DNA of 64,000 nt from Plotosus lineatus (taxonomy: Eukaryota; Chordata; Actinopteri; Siluriformes; Plotosidae): the NCBI GenBank assembly GCA_024760905.1, contig CM045734.1, positions 45,326,064 to 45,390,063 of the forward strand, in the 5' to 3' direction. Below the pieces are notes generated by a model. The model was given only the letters and a program-made list of their open reading frames with translations, had not been told where the DNA came from and made no database searches. Below, piece after piece: positions 54,306 to 64,000 of this stretch. A program made the translations under genes and the position numbers. Each line of letters begins with the position of its first letter. The stretch's first letter is position 1.

Positions 54306-54619
54306 AAAGTCAGAGATAAGTTCCACATGCGGTATACTAAATTCAGGAAGTAAACAGGAAGTTAACGTGTGACGGGCACTGAGCATGTGACAGAGTTCAC
54401 CAATCAGGGTGCTCGTTTCAAACCTTCCTTAGCGACTAGCCTTGCATCGTTAACCTGCATATCGTCTTTGAAACCATTATTTTATTCACTGAAACGACAT
54501 TTTAATATTAAAACACTATCCAAAATGGAAAGACGTCCATTTTGTCATGACCGTTCTTCTGGTGTATGGATTATATTGTGTCTTGTACCGAACTCGGTGA
54601 ATAATTGCAAAGAAAACCG
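54306..54619 (+). promoter_or_regulatory. Candidate promoter region and plus-strand first exon
   Basis: The region lies upstream of the minus-strand candidate exon and contains a CCAAT box (CACCAATCAGGG near 54400) and an RFX-like half site (CTTCCTTAGCGAC). On the plus strand a frame from ATG at 54525 reads MERRPFCHDRSSGVWIILCL, then VPNSVNNCKENR, and ends at a strong donor, CCG|GTAAGT, at 54619/54620. A diverged copy of this region sits inside the chimeric SINE at 52454-52668, where the frame is not conserved. A bidirectional promoter is possible, but coding capacity on the plus strand is doubtful. Confidence 0.3.
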
Positions 54620-54659
54620 GTAAGTTTGCTCCTGTTTTTATCTAGTTTTATGAGGGTAC

Positions 54660-55858
54660 TCGTCAGAAAAATGGAAATAAGACATTTTTAGTGACTTTTA
54701 GTCGATTTCACTTCAGCAAGTGATAGTTGAATACTTGTTTTAATGGTTTATGCAAAAATCTGAGTTTTGATGAAAAATGACCTTTTTTTTTTTTTTTTTT
54801 TGGTCATTTTCTCGAAAGTAGTCCGTGTGACAAGCGCTTACATTCGGTGGAGCGCCTCACATTTCATCGACTTATTAAAGAAAACTTGAAAATAGGCATC
54901 TTGTGTAAGCTTCCTTTGCCATTGTGGTCTGCTTAGTTCTTTGTTTACGATCCTTTCGGGGAATTAGAAAAGCATTTTTCCTGGATTTGACTACCTACTG
55001 TGTACATCTGTACTTTTCAAGGAGGAGTAAGAATGTTTGGTGTGGTCCTTGAACATTTCAAACCAGTATGTTGATTGGTCATACATGAGGAATCAGAGTG
55101 GCATTGTTTGCGTCACGTTAGTGACTTCATGCTAATAGCATGGATGGTGTTTGGATCAAATTCTTCAATGCCAATTTACTAACAAGAAATTAATATACAA
55201 AGGGTGTGTAATTAGTTGGTAGGATTTTCTATGAAACTTCACCCTGAGTTTCAGAAGCATTTGGCCACTGAGTCAGCAAGTTCTGACAGGTAAAGGGTGG
55301 ATGGAAACATCACAAATATGTCTAAATATTTACACATGGCCATGTGAAAAGGGTTGTTCTGTGGTTGACTGTGCGCCCTTGAATGCAACATGGCCCATGG
55401 CCTTACAATGGGCCACAAATAGCAAAATACTTCCCCAAATGCACCCAATTCTGTCTTATTTACAACTTTATTACTATTACTAGCATTAATATGAAGTCAG
55501 GCATGTTCATGAATCGCTTCTAATATTGCTATGATATCTGTCTATCTGAAGTGGAACACCATTATCCCCATGTTTTTTAATTGTTTTCCTCCCTGATAAA
55601 TCAGAACTTTGACATTTTTTTTGTAGTCCTACATACACCTTTGGGATTTTCTTTTTACCGCTTTAGAAACGTGGAATGTGGTTGAATTCACTTGTATGCT
55701 TCATCTTTGTTCTTGATACCAATCACCATTAATGCTACATTTAATTTTATTTTTAGTTCATGGGTATAGCATGAGTAAGAATTTCATGGTGGGATATGTT
55801 ACTCTTGGAATGATATTGGTAATCCTGACATTAGTTATCAATATTATATTAGCAGGAT
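54660..55858. other. Unique DNA, no gene seen
   Basis: A poly-T run lies at 54783-54801. No gene recognised. Confidence 0.5.
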
Positions 55859-55876
55859 GCTGTTACATGTTGTACT

Positions 55877-56221
55877 GGGGCAGTGGTGGTCTAGTGGATA
55901 GGGCGGAGGATCGCTGATCCTCAGATTGGGGGTTCGAGTCCCCACAAGGTTGTCACTGTCCCCCCAGTGCAGCTAACTGGGTTATCAAAGGTGGGCCATG
56001 TCTCTCACTGTCTATGGTGAGAGGCATGTAAAAGAACCATTGCTGACTTTCGTAAAGAGTAGCTGCAAAGCCGTCAGCGTGTTTCTGTCCCTTGCTAAAA
56101 AGGGTTGTGACAGGAAGGGCATCCAACGTAAAAACCTCTGCCAAATCAAATGTGTGAATCAGATGATTCGCTGTGGCGACTCCCGAGAAAAGGGAAAAAA
56201 GCCGAAAGGAAAGAAGAAGAA
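55877..56221 (+). mobile_element. SINE subfamily I with (GAA)n tail, exact 18 bp target duplication
   Basis: This copy has a shortened head (GTGGTCTAGTGGATAGGGCG), a perfect B box and a tail ending in GAAAGGAAAGAAGAAGAAG, as in the RTE LINE. GCTGTTACATGTTGTACT is repeated exactly at 55859-55876 and 56222-56239. The same shortened head occurs at 58347, so these two define a subgroup. Confidence 0.93.
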
Positions 56222-56239
56222 GCTGTTACATGTTGTACT

Positions 56240-57254
56240 AACAGTGTAGGATGTCCCACCCCTGTCTGAGTTTTAGGAGAGACAAATAAGCCTGGTCTGC
56301 TGGTTAGAAACTGCCCATTGATGTATGAAACACGTCACATTCAAGATGGTTTATGAACATTTTGGCGCCACTACATGACACCAACTACACCCACTCTTTT
56401 GCTTAAAGGTCTTACTTACTGTTGATGCATTTTTAACCTAAGCATCCCTGCAATTCGGCTCAGGACATAACTGGTATTACAAGTAGACTGTGATGGGTTG
56501 GGTGCTGTAAATATAGGTGTGTCATTCAAGTTTATAGTTTCATAAGCTCTCCTGCTCATCTCGATGTCTATTAATAAGCTGTACCTCTACTGTTTTCAGA
56601 CATGCCTTGATGTTGGTCTTAGCATCCCAGCTAGACTTTCTACCTGAGGGTCTTTTTCAGGGTGCAGACTGATCTGTTTACTGATCTCTTCAGTCAGGAT
56701 TTGTCATTTCCTGATATAGGACCTAGATCATTTCACTGTCATCTCAGCAACTTGGCTAATTCTGGCTGCAGCACATTAGACACTGCTCTGTGTGCGATGG
56801 TGCAGGACAGACTATCAGTAGTCACTTCACTTAACCATTGCAGACGTGGAACAGTTTTAGGATGATTGAAGACGGTGGGTCCATGTTGCTTTTTGAGAAT
56901 GTTAAATATTATTGTAGTCTTAACTGGATTTGTGAGTCATATTTAAAATTGTAACTTCGACTCCATTGCAATGCTGAATTATTCTTTAAGGGAATCCAAA
57001 ATTATGTTGAATTCAGTTTACTTTACTGCTTATATATAAAATGTATACTCTTTATTTCATTAATTAATGTGGTGTCTTTTTATAATTTGATAATCATTAA
57101 TTTAGTATCTTGACATGCTGAAAATGAACAGTTATATTCTGAAGATGTCATGGGTGGATGCCACTTGAGGGGAACTGTGCAGTTCAAGTGACATCCATAA
57201 AGTTTGAGGTGCATAGTCGATATTGTAAATGAGAACCGAAGCAAAAAAATAAAT
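56240..57254. other. Unique DNA, no gene seen
   Basis: No gene recognised. Confidence 0.5.
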
Positions 57255-57910
57255 AGTCATCCCTTGCCACTTCGCGATTTGAGCATCGTGATCTTGATAC
57301 ATCGCGGTATTTTAATAAAAAGAAAAAAAAAAGTATTCATAAAAAAATTCAAAATTCGCGCTGAAACTTGCATGTAAGCAAGCAGAAGGCAGGGCCCCAA
57401 GGCAGGCTGCGTCCATTGTTTACAAACAACAGACTGAAGTGCCCCTCCTCCCCAGTTCAGGCAGGGACCGCCCACTCAACTCAATCTCGCAAGCTGATTG
57501 GCTTAGACGCGTGACGCTGTTGCCTCCCGCCCACTCAACTCAATCACACAAGCTGATTGGCTTAGACGTGTGACGCTGTTGCCTCGCACATTCCCGTGGG
57601 ATTCTTTGTGATTTTGTGATCTTAGTGTTTGTGAACGTCCTGCACCGCGGAGAAGAGCTATTGTCAGAGGTGAGTACAGTACTTAAAGTATTATATATAA
57701 ATTCTATTTAAATATTAATACATTACAGTATTTTAAATATGCATATAACTGTGTAACGTTTAATATACACTTCTTGATATTGTATAGACAAGAAAACATA
57801 TAGACACGAGACAACATGGTAGAAATGAGAGGGGTGTCCCTACTTCGCGGTTTTTCGAATATCGTGGCCAGGTCTGGTCTACATTATCCGCGATATTTAA
57901 GGGATGACTG
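57255..57910 (+). mobile_element. Tigger-type element, family C copy 2
   Basis: The left end is AGTCATCCCTTGCCACTTCG (first C lost) and the right end ATTTAAGGGATGACTG followed by TA. Compared with the copy at 11915-12871 it lacks the helix-turn-helix fragment, with a deletion joining CCTGCACC to GCGGAGAAGAGC, and has a single unit of the tandem repeat. Confidence 0.8.
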
Positions 57911-57912
57911 TA

Positions 57913-58272
57913 GGGGGCAGTGGAGGTCTAGTGGTATAGTGCGCTGGATTGCTGATCCAAAGGTTGGGGGTTCGAGTCCCACTCTCCACAAGGTTGTCAC
58001 TGCCCCCCCTTCCCCCCAGTGCAGCTAACTGGGTTATCAAAGGCGGGCCATGTTTCTCACTGTCTATGGTGAGAGGCATGTAAAAGAACCTTTGCTGACT
58101 TTTGTAAAGAGTAGGCTGCAAAAGTCGTCAGCGTGTTTCTGTCCCTTGCTAAAAGGGTTGTGACAGGAAGGGCATCCGACGTAAAAACTTCTGCCAAATC
58201 AAACGTGCGAATCAGATGATTCCCTGTGGCGACTCCCGAGTAAAAGGGAAAAAGCCGAAAGGAAGACAGACA
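57913..58272 (+). mobile_element. SINE subfamily I at the end of a Tigger-type element
   Basis: Full-length copy with A box, perfect B box and RTE-type tail. The target duplication, ATTTAAGGGATGACTGTA (57895-57912) versus ATTCAAGGGATGACGGCA (58273-58290), uses the transposon terminus as target. A few mismatches show some age. Confidence 0.88.
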
Positions 58273-58346
58273 ATTCAAGGGATGACGGCAACAATAAAAT
58301 CACATTCTTATCTTTTAATTCCCACATTTATTTTATATTATGATGA

Positions 58347-58669
58347 GGGGCAGTGGTGGTCTAGTGGATAGGGCACAGGATCGCTGATCCTAAGGTTGGG
58401 GTTTCGAGTCCCCACAGGGTTGTCACTGTCCCCACCAGTGCAGCTAACTGGGTTATCAAAGGCGTCTCACAGTCTATGGTGAGAGGCATGTAAAAGAACC
58501 ATTGCTGACTTTCGTAAAGAGTAGCTGCAAAGCCGTCAGCGAGTTTCTGTCCCTTGCTAAAGTGTTGCTAAAGGGCAGCCGACGTAAAAACCTCTGCCAA
58601 ATCAAACGTGCGAATAAGATGATTCGCTGTGGTGACTCCCGAGAAAAGGGAAAAAGCCGAAAGAAAGAA
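58347..58669 (+). mobile_element. SINE subfamily I, short-head subgroup
   Basis: The head GTGGTCTAGTGGATAGGGCA and B box are present, with small deletions in the body (after GGTTATCAAAGGCG) and in the LINE-5'-like block. ATTTTATATTATGATGA and ATTTTAAATTATGATGA flank it (58330-58346 and 58670-58686), 16 of 17 identical. Confidence 0.88.
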
Positions 58670-58686
58670 ATTTTAAATTATGATGA

Positions 58687-59516
58687 ATATAGGTGAGTAC
58701 CCATGCACATATGCAGAGCTGTATATGCTATGTTGAAATATATAAGCTAAACTAAAATGAGATTTTAGTAGAAAAGTTCTGCAGCTCCATGCTTTTGCAA
58801 ATGTCATAAAGCTATTTTGTCACGTCTGCTCACCTGCACACACAGGCAACAGAATAAATAAAGAAAATGGCGGGAAAAATAAATTATTTGCGTATGTCAT
58901 CGGCCTTGAGTGCACTTGCGTTGTGCAACATATTCTCTTACTTACACATGTTTCTGTAAACTTAACCATGCCAACGTTTTTGGAATGCTGCTTTTCAGCA
59001 GTGCCTACTAAATAATATGATTTGCATATTGTAACAGTGATGGTGGGTTAGGTGAGCTGTGTGCTTCAAGCAGAACTGAGCACTGTGTAGTTAGCGTGTT
59101 TAATCATACCTATTCAGAGTTTTGTACTTGGTACACTACACTTCATAAAGATGTTCTCGGGTATGATAAGTAAACACATGAGGAAAAACTAACTAATGAA
59201 AATTTTGTACCTTATTTATGTTTTATACCTGACGGAGACAGGTCAGGTTAACTGTGCACATGGAACTAATCTAAGTGTGATGTAGCTAATGGTGTCTGTT
59301 TCACCTACTCATTTAGTGTTTAGCACCCTACATGTATGATGTAAAAGTGTTTTAATATGCAAGATGTAAAATCTACAAAAATATGATTATAATTTTTTAA
59401 AAGCATGACAACAATGACATCACCTGCTCCTAATGACCCAAACAAACGTTGAGTGTCTGTTATAATTCAATCATTATCCATTGAAATAATGTGATTCTGA
59501 AAGATCCTAGTGATCC
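58687..59516. other. Unique DNA, no gene seen
   Basis: AT-rich sequence. No gene recognised. Confidence 0.5.
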
Positions 59517-59536
59517 AGTAAGATGGATTTTAAGTA

Positions 59537-60309
59537 CAGTGATACCTCTGCTCACGAATATAATTGGTTCCCAGAAAGTGTGTGTAAGGCGAAAAGTTCG
59601 TCTTCCGAACATTTATTTCCCATAAGAAACCATTAAAATGAGAATAATCCGTTCCCAGGTCCCCATAAAACATAATTTTCTACTAAATAAGCCTTAAAAC
59701 GACACAAAAATATACCTTATTTTATGTATAATAAATGTGCTATTGTATTGTAATTAAAGAAATAAACTGTACTGTATAATAAAGTGGTTTTATTTACCTT
59801 TGTGATGGTAGTTGACGGCTTGATGGAATGGAGTGGGAGGAGGAGGGAGGGAGGGACTTACTGTTTGGAAGGAGTGTTTGGAAACGCCTACTGTTTGGAA
59901 ACACGCATAGCCACACACGCACCCTTAATAGCTTCCTTGTTCTTAAGGATGGGAGCAATAGTAGACTTAGCGTACTGGTACTGGGACGCTGAGTCACACA
60001 AACGCACACCTCGTTCGTGTTTTTCAATGATCTCCGCCTGTGGTGGGGTCTTTTTCGGTCCCATAATAGCAAAAGTACACTCAATATGGTCCAAAATGTC
60101 TATCAAACACAAACCACGTCCGCACTCAAAGAAAGGGGTGTGATGAACTGTGACGCCATGAGCGTGCGTCAGCTTCTCGCTGTTCGACCGCGTGGTTTGA
60201 TTCGTCCGCCGAAAACTAGTTCATCAGCAGAGACAATATGCTCGCAAATTTAATGTTCTTGAGGCGAAAAGTTCGTGAGCTTAAGCGTTCGTCAGCGGAG
60301 GTTTTACTG
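59537..60309 (-). mobile_element. Tigger-type element, family E, inserted in LINE copy F
   Basis: The ends are CAGTGATACCTCTGCTCACG and GTCAGCGGAGGTTTTACTG, with TA at 59535-59536 and 60310-60311. The minus strand retains the start of a transposase. The terminal blocks repeat AAAAGTTCGT near both ends. Confidence 0.85.
59888..60064 (-). pseudogene. Tigger transposase N-terminal helix-turn-helix fragment
   Basis: From ATG at 60064 the minus strand reads MGPKKTPPQAEIIEKHERGV, then RLCDSASQYQYAKSTIAPIL, then KNKEAIKGACVAMRVSKQ, then a stop. The II..HE.G.R..D.A..Y..AKSTI..IL.NKE.IK pattern is the N-terminal DNA-binding helix-turn-helix of Tigger/CENP-B-type transposases. The second helix-turn-helix and the DDE catalytic domain are missing. 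The element therefore carries a DNA-binding start with no nuclease. Confidence 0.7.
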
Positions 60310-60899
60310 TACTTAGGCTCAACAATCCAGAGCAATGGAGAGTGTGGAAAAGAGGTGAAGAAGCGTGTGCAGGCAGGCTGGAATGGTTGGAGAAAAGTGT
60401 CCGGTGTGATGTGCGATAGGAGAGTGTCAGCAAGAATGAAGGGAAAAGTGTATAAGACGGTGGTGAGGCCAGCGATGTTGTATGGTTTAGAAACAGTGGC
60501 GCTGAGGAAAAGGCAGGAGGCAGAGCTGGAGGTAGCGGAGATGAAAATGTTGAGGTTCTCTTTGGGAGTAACGGGGATGGATAGGATCAGAAATGAGTAT
60601 ATCAGAGGGACAGCCCACGTAAGATGTTTTGGAGACAAAGTCAGAGAGGCTAGATTGAGATGGTTTGGACATGTACAGAGGAGGGATAGTGAGTATATTG
60701 GCAGTAGGATGCTGAGGTTGGAACTACCAGGCAGAAGGCCTCGAGGAAGACCGAAGAAGAGATTTATGGATGTGGTGAAGGCAGACATGAAGGTCGTTGG
60801 AGTCAGAAAAGAAGATGCGGAGGGCAGGGTGAGGTGGAGGCGGATGATTTGCTGTGGCGACCCCTGAAGGGAGCAGCCGAAAGTAAAAGAAGAAGAAGA

Positions 60900-61198
60900 T
60901 CATTATCATGACAACCAATTCAAATCCACCCTTCATATTATTAGACTTTTTACAGTACGTTAACACGCGCTATTAACACATTGTAAAGCGAGCCGCGATG
61001 TATTTTATTTTTGTTTACATTTTAAAATATTATTATTATATTTTTTTAAATATTGGTTTATTGTATGTATTTAATGCAGACCAAGGTAAATGTCGTGTGT
61101 GTGTGTTATTTATTTATTTATTTATTTAATTTAATCATTCTGTGATTACCCTAAATGTTTTCACATAAGGAAAATATACTGTACTTCATAAAACAAGG
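60900..61198. other. Short spacer, no gene seen
   Basis: AT-rich, with a (TTTA)n run near 61109-61128. Confidence 0.5.
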
Positions 61199-61485
61199 GG
61201 CTGGTGGTGTAGTGGTTCGGGTGCTACGCTCATGATTGGGAGGTTGTGTGTTCAAATCCCAGTTAGACCCTAACTGTGCTAAGACCCCTGGGCAAGGTCT
61301 TAACCACAAGTGTATCTCTGTTCACCCAGCAGTATAAATGGGTACCAGAAAAAATATACTGGGAAGATAACTTGCGATGGACTAGCATCCTATCCAGGAG
61401 GAGTTGTATCTAGTCGCTTCATGCTACAGAAACTGGGGATAAGCACCGGCCTGATGAGCCACTATGGATCGGGTGTGAAAAGCCC
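61199..61485 (+). mobile_element. tRNA-headed SINE family III, uninterrupted copy
   Basis: The head is GGCTGGTGGTGTAGTGGTTC, then GGGTGCTACGCTCATG, and a B box relic GTTCAAATCCC follows. The body is collinear with 5721-6172 and passes through AGTATAAATGGGTACCAG without the inserted SINE fragment found there. Confidence 0.75.
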
Positions 61486-61596
61486 AAAGGACTTACCTAC
61501 TATAAAACATGTAGTGATCTTTTCAATGGAGTAATGTGTGTCTGTATTTCTGATGTAAATATTGTGATCAGGTTTAAGCAGTAGTACTACAATTAT

Positions 61597-62244
61597 CTTT
61601 TCCTTTCGGCTTTCCCCCCCTTTTATTCCCAGGGGCCGCCACAGCGAATCATCTGATTCGCATATTCAATTTGGCATAGGTTTTTATGTCGGATGCCCTT
61701 CCTGACACAACCCTTTCTAGCAAGGGACAGAAACACTCTGACGGCTTTAGCAGCTACTCTTTACGAAAGTCAGTAATGGTTTTATTGTTATTATTATTAT
61801 TGTTATTATTATTATTATTATTATTACTATTACTATAATATTGTACTATAATTGTGCTGATTACTAGGCCTGTGTAAGATTCCTTCTAAACGTAGGACTT
61901 GGGTACCTCTTCCGTAGTAGTATGTGTTTTTGCTGTTCTGAGCCTCCTGTTTTTCTTTTCTTTTTTGCTTATTTTCCACAACTTTGACTGTTTGCACGAC
62001 CGCACAAGAAATTCCTATGTGTGTAAGAAGCACAAATGGCAATAAAGAATCTTGACTTGACTACTTTTACATGCCTCTTACCATAGACCGTGAGAGACAT
62101 GGCCGGCCTTTCATAACCCAGTTAGCTGCACTGGGGGGGGGGGGGGGGTAGTAAAGAACACAGCCTTGTGGAGAGTGGGACTCGAACACCCAACTTTAGG
62201 ATCAGTGATCCAGCGCCCTTTACCGCCAGGCCATCACTGCCCTA
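61597..62244 (-). mobile_element. SINE subfamily I, reversed, with nested LINE tail
   Basis: The tail (CTTTTCCTTTCGGC on the plus strand) is at the left and the head (GGCAGTGATGGCCTGGCGG on the minus strand) at the right. CAGTAGTACTACAATTAT (61579-61596) and CAGTAGTACTATAATTAT (62245-62262) form the duplication, 17 of 18 identical. A foreign segment at about 61781-62068 lies between CAGTAATGG and TTTTACATGCC. Confidence 0.85.
61781..62068 (+). mobile_element. (ATT)n run plus 3' tail of a CR1/L2/Rex1-like LINE
   Basis: After an (ATT)n run to about 61836 comes a stretch ending GTTTGCACGACCGCACAAGA, then AATTCC..TGTGTGTAAG, then GGCAATAAAGAATCTTGACT. This style of ending (GCAATAAAG plus a short repeated unit) is typical of fish CR1/L2/Rex1-type LINE tails. 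It has interrupted the SINE body. Confidence 0.55.
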
Positions 62245-62358
62245 CAGTAGTACTATAATTATAAGTAGTGTTAATATTGTTCTGCAGTATTTGAGTGCCA
62301 TACTGGTCAATATTCTGGGAAAGGAAGTAGCATTTTAGAGATCCCCCCTCCCCCCACC

Positions 62359-62359
<1 letters not shown>

Positions 62360-62410
<51 letters not shown>
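62360..62410. repeat. (CA)n microsatellite
   Basis: About 25 CA units. Confidence 0.95.
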
Positions 62411-62414
<4 letters not shown>

Positions 62415-62786
62415 GTCATGAAGTATGAAACCCTGCAGGAATTTGGCAGGTTTTCACTACAAATAGCAGAGAGTTTTGTTCATTGCGCAGATGTCTGGTC
62501 ATGCTGTTCCTGATTGTTTTATGGTTGGGTGCTTAAATAAAGTATGAAGTAAATGTGTTTTTCAATGGCTGGTTGAGTTGATGAGAACTTGTGCTTTGAA
62601 ACTGCCCTGTTTCTGTGTGATTTTTATCGAGCAGTTGTTATGCCATATTGTTCCCGTGGAAATGAATGCAAGACATTTGGGATTTACAGTTTCTTTTCCG
62701 TATAATTACATAATTTAATTTCATGTTTAAAACATGCCTATCGCTAGTCACCACCCAATAACCTCCAGTAGTCAATACACACTCAG

Positions 62787-63134
62787 GGCAGTGGTGGTCT
62801 AGTGGTATAGGGTGCTGGATCGCTGATCCAAAGGTTGGGGGTTCGAGTCTCACTCTCCACAAGGTTGTCACTGTCCCGCCAGTGCGGCTAACTGGGTTAT
62901 CAAAGGCGGGCCATGTCTCTCACTGTCTATGGTGAGAGGCATGTAAAAGAACCATTGCTGACTTTCGTAAAGAGTAGCTGCAAAGTCGTCAGCGTGTTTC
63001 TATCCCTTGCTAAAAAGGGTTGTGACAGGAAGGGCATCCGACGTAAAAACCTCTGCCAAATCAAACGTGCGAATCAAAATGATTCGCTGTGGCGACTCCC
63101 GAGTAAAAGGGAAAAAGCCGAAAGGAAGACAGAC
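62787..63134 (+). mobile_element. SINE subfamily I, full length, exact 17 bp target duplication
   Basis: Complete copy with A box GGTCTAGTGGTATAGGGTGC, a B box with one change (GGTTCGAGTCT), body, LINE-5'-like block and RTE-type tail ending GAAAGGAAGACAGAC. AGTCAATACACACTCAG is exact at 62770-62786 and 63135-63151. Confidence 0.93.
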
Positions 63135-63151
63135 AGTCAATACACACTCAG

Positions 63152-64000
63152 CCAGGAGAAGGATAACCTTGGGTTTGCACTCAATGCCAGGCTGTCATAT
63201 AAATTAGGTTGTCTTTGGTGTTTTTCATTGTGTTCTGTTTGCTTTAGGAAGCGCAATTTTGTGTTGCTTCTGGTGCTGGTTATCAAGATTAGCATCCTGC
63301 CTTATTTCCTATTGTTCTGGTCTACTCTTCTGAGAACTCGCCATAAACTGCTTCTATATCCTTTTTTCCCCTCAAGAATTGAAGACATGTTGTAAATTCA
63401 GGCTCCGCCTCATCTGTATACTTCGGTTTGTTTTTTCCCCAACATGACTGATAGCGTCACTCGAAGACCACTCCATCTTGCACACTTTCCCACCATAGAC
63501 TTTAGCACTTGAATTGATGGCCATGTGCCACATGATCAGCATTACATGGTCAAAGAGCTTCACCGGGCCTCTGATTGGTGGGTTCATGTCTGCCTCCTTC
63601 CCTGTTTATTTTCACAACACAGATAAACTAGCTCTCAAGCTGGGTCAGGACGAGAAGGTAGTATGTCCCGGTCTATATTTGACATTACTTTAATAGTTTA
63701 CGTGGGTTATTTAGAGTTGGTCTCAGGTGCGATTCTGGAAATGAAGCCCCGTTTTGTTGCCCAGCACTTTAAAAAGCAAAGATCGTATCTGGTTTGCTTT
63801 ATATATAAGGGTCTGCTGTGTGGCTATTCTGTACATAGTGCAGTGTTCCTTTAAATAAAAAAAAAAACCAAAACAAAAACAGCAGTGTTTATAAGGTGAA
63901 GTCATGTGTGGTTTCCTTTCAGTATTAGTCATAATTTCTTCTTTCTGTTTAAATGTCCCTTGAATTTGACAGAAATTATTTACTTAAGATGGTATAACCA
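63152..64000. other. Unique DNA to the window edge, no gene seen
   Basis: The frames have no recognisable domain. A poly-A run lies near 63858. Confidence 0.5.

Larger units (their letters stand above)
59517..60899 (+). mobile_element. RTE LINE 3' fragment (copy F), interrupted by a Tigger-type element
   Basis: The LINE sequence begins just before GGATTTTAAGTA at 59525-59536, is interrupted at that TA by the element at 59537-60309, and resumes with CTTAGGCTCAACAATCCAGA. From there an open frame runs through SARMKGKVYKTVVRPAMLYG, RWFGHVQRRDSEYIGSRMLR and RPRGRPKKRFMDVVKADMKV to CCGDP, followed by GGGAGCAGCCGAAAGTAAAA and (GAA)n. Copy B at 21582-21610 shows the uninterrupted GGATTTTAAGTACTTAGGCT. 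Confidence 0.88.

Noticed and set aside
55998..56249. Recurrent 60-80 codon frames beginning MSLTVYGERHVKEP, found in many places
   Set aside because: They are translations of the SINE body. They recur because the SINE recurs, and they shift frame between copies, so they are not genes.
59784..60143. A 119-codon plus-strand frame inside the Tigger-type element
   Set aside because: It is antisense to the transposase helix-turn-helix remnant, which explains the openness.
62787..62865. tRNA-like sequence with A and B boxes
   Set aside because: It is the head of a SINE: no proper anticodon loop, no acceptor stem pairing, and it continues into the SINE body. The same holds for the other copies, so no tRNA gene is called.

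Overview
The window looks like AT-rich, repeat-saturated DNA from a ray-finned (bony) fish genome. The evidence is the kind of repeats present: RTE-clade LINEs with an endonuclease and reverse transcriptase, several tRNA-headed SINE families, Tc1-type elements, pogo/Tigger-type and hAT-type DNA transposons and their internally deleted derivatives, and many (CA)n/(TG)n microsatellites. The species cannot be fixed from the sequence. No complete host protein-coding gene is recognisable. The long stretches between repeats read as intron or intergenic DNA.

Layout. 1-4.2 kb: a LINE 3' fragment, two SINEs (one carrying a hAT MITE), two Tigger-type elements and another SINE. 4.33-5.1 kb: a CpG-rich island with a perfect NRF1 site, the best candidate host promoter. 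5.3-6.4 kb: a short RTE fragment and a SINE inside another SINE. 6.4-11.5 kb: mostly unique. 11.5-13.6 kb: three different Tigger-type elements back to back. 15.2-16.6 kb: another Tigger-type element and two SINEs serially inserted at one target. 17.3-22.8 kb: a decayed pogo-like transposase on the minus strand, split by a 4 kb segment with splice-like ends that holds nested transposons and a truncated RTE LINE. 25.4-29.0 kb: one very old and one moderately old Tc1 element. 29.1-32.5 kb: a nearly full-length RTE LINE inserted in an older SINE. 34.6-37.1 kb: a second LINE family with an inverted 5' part. 40.7-42.1 kb: a second Tc1 family copy that has lost its outer left repeat. 43-51 kb: LINE fragments, SINEs and a hAT MITE in mostly unique DNA. 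51.7-54.6 kb: the least explained interval, with candidate exons on both strands, an acidic reading frame, a Cys-rich P2X7-tail-like reading frame and a chimeric SINE. 55.8-63.2 kb: a SINE-rich stretch with Tigger-type elements and an RTE fragment.

How the parts relate. The dominant SINE (13 copies or fragments here) carries a tRNA-like Pol III head, a block matching the 5' region of the RTE LINE and a tail matching the 3' end of the same LINE, so the LINE is its probable retrotransposition partner. A second SINE subfamily has the same head and body but a different tail, which implies a different LINE partner. DNA elements repeatedly land in each other at TA dinucleotides, so relative ages can be read from the nesting. 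All transposase and reverse transcriptase frames seen carry stops, frameshifts or lost catalytic residues, so none appears able to move itself.

The observations most worth a second look are the LINE-both-ends SINE, the split pogo-like relic with intron-like borders, and the 51.7-54.6 kb locus.
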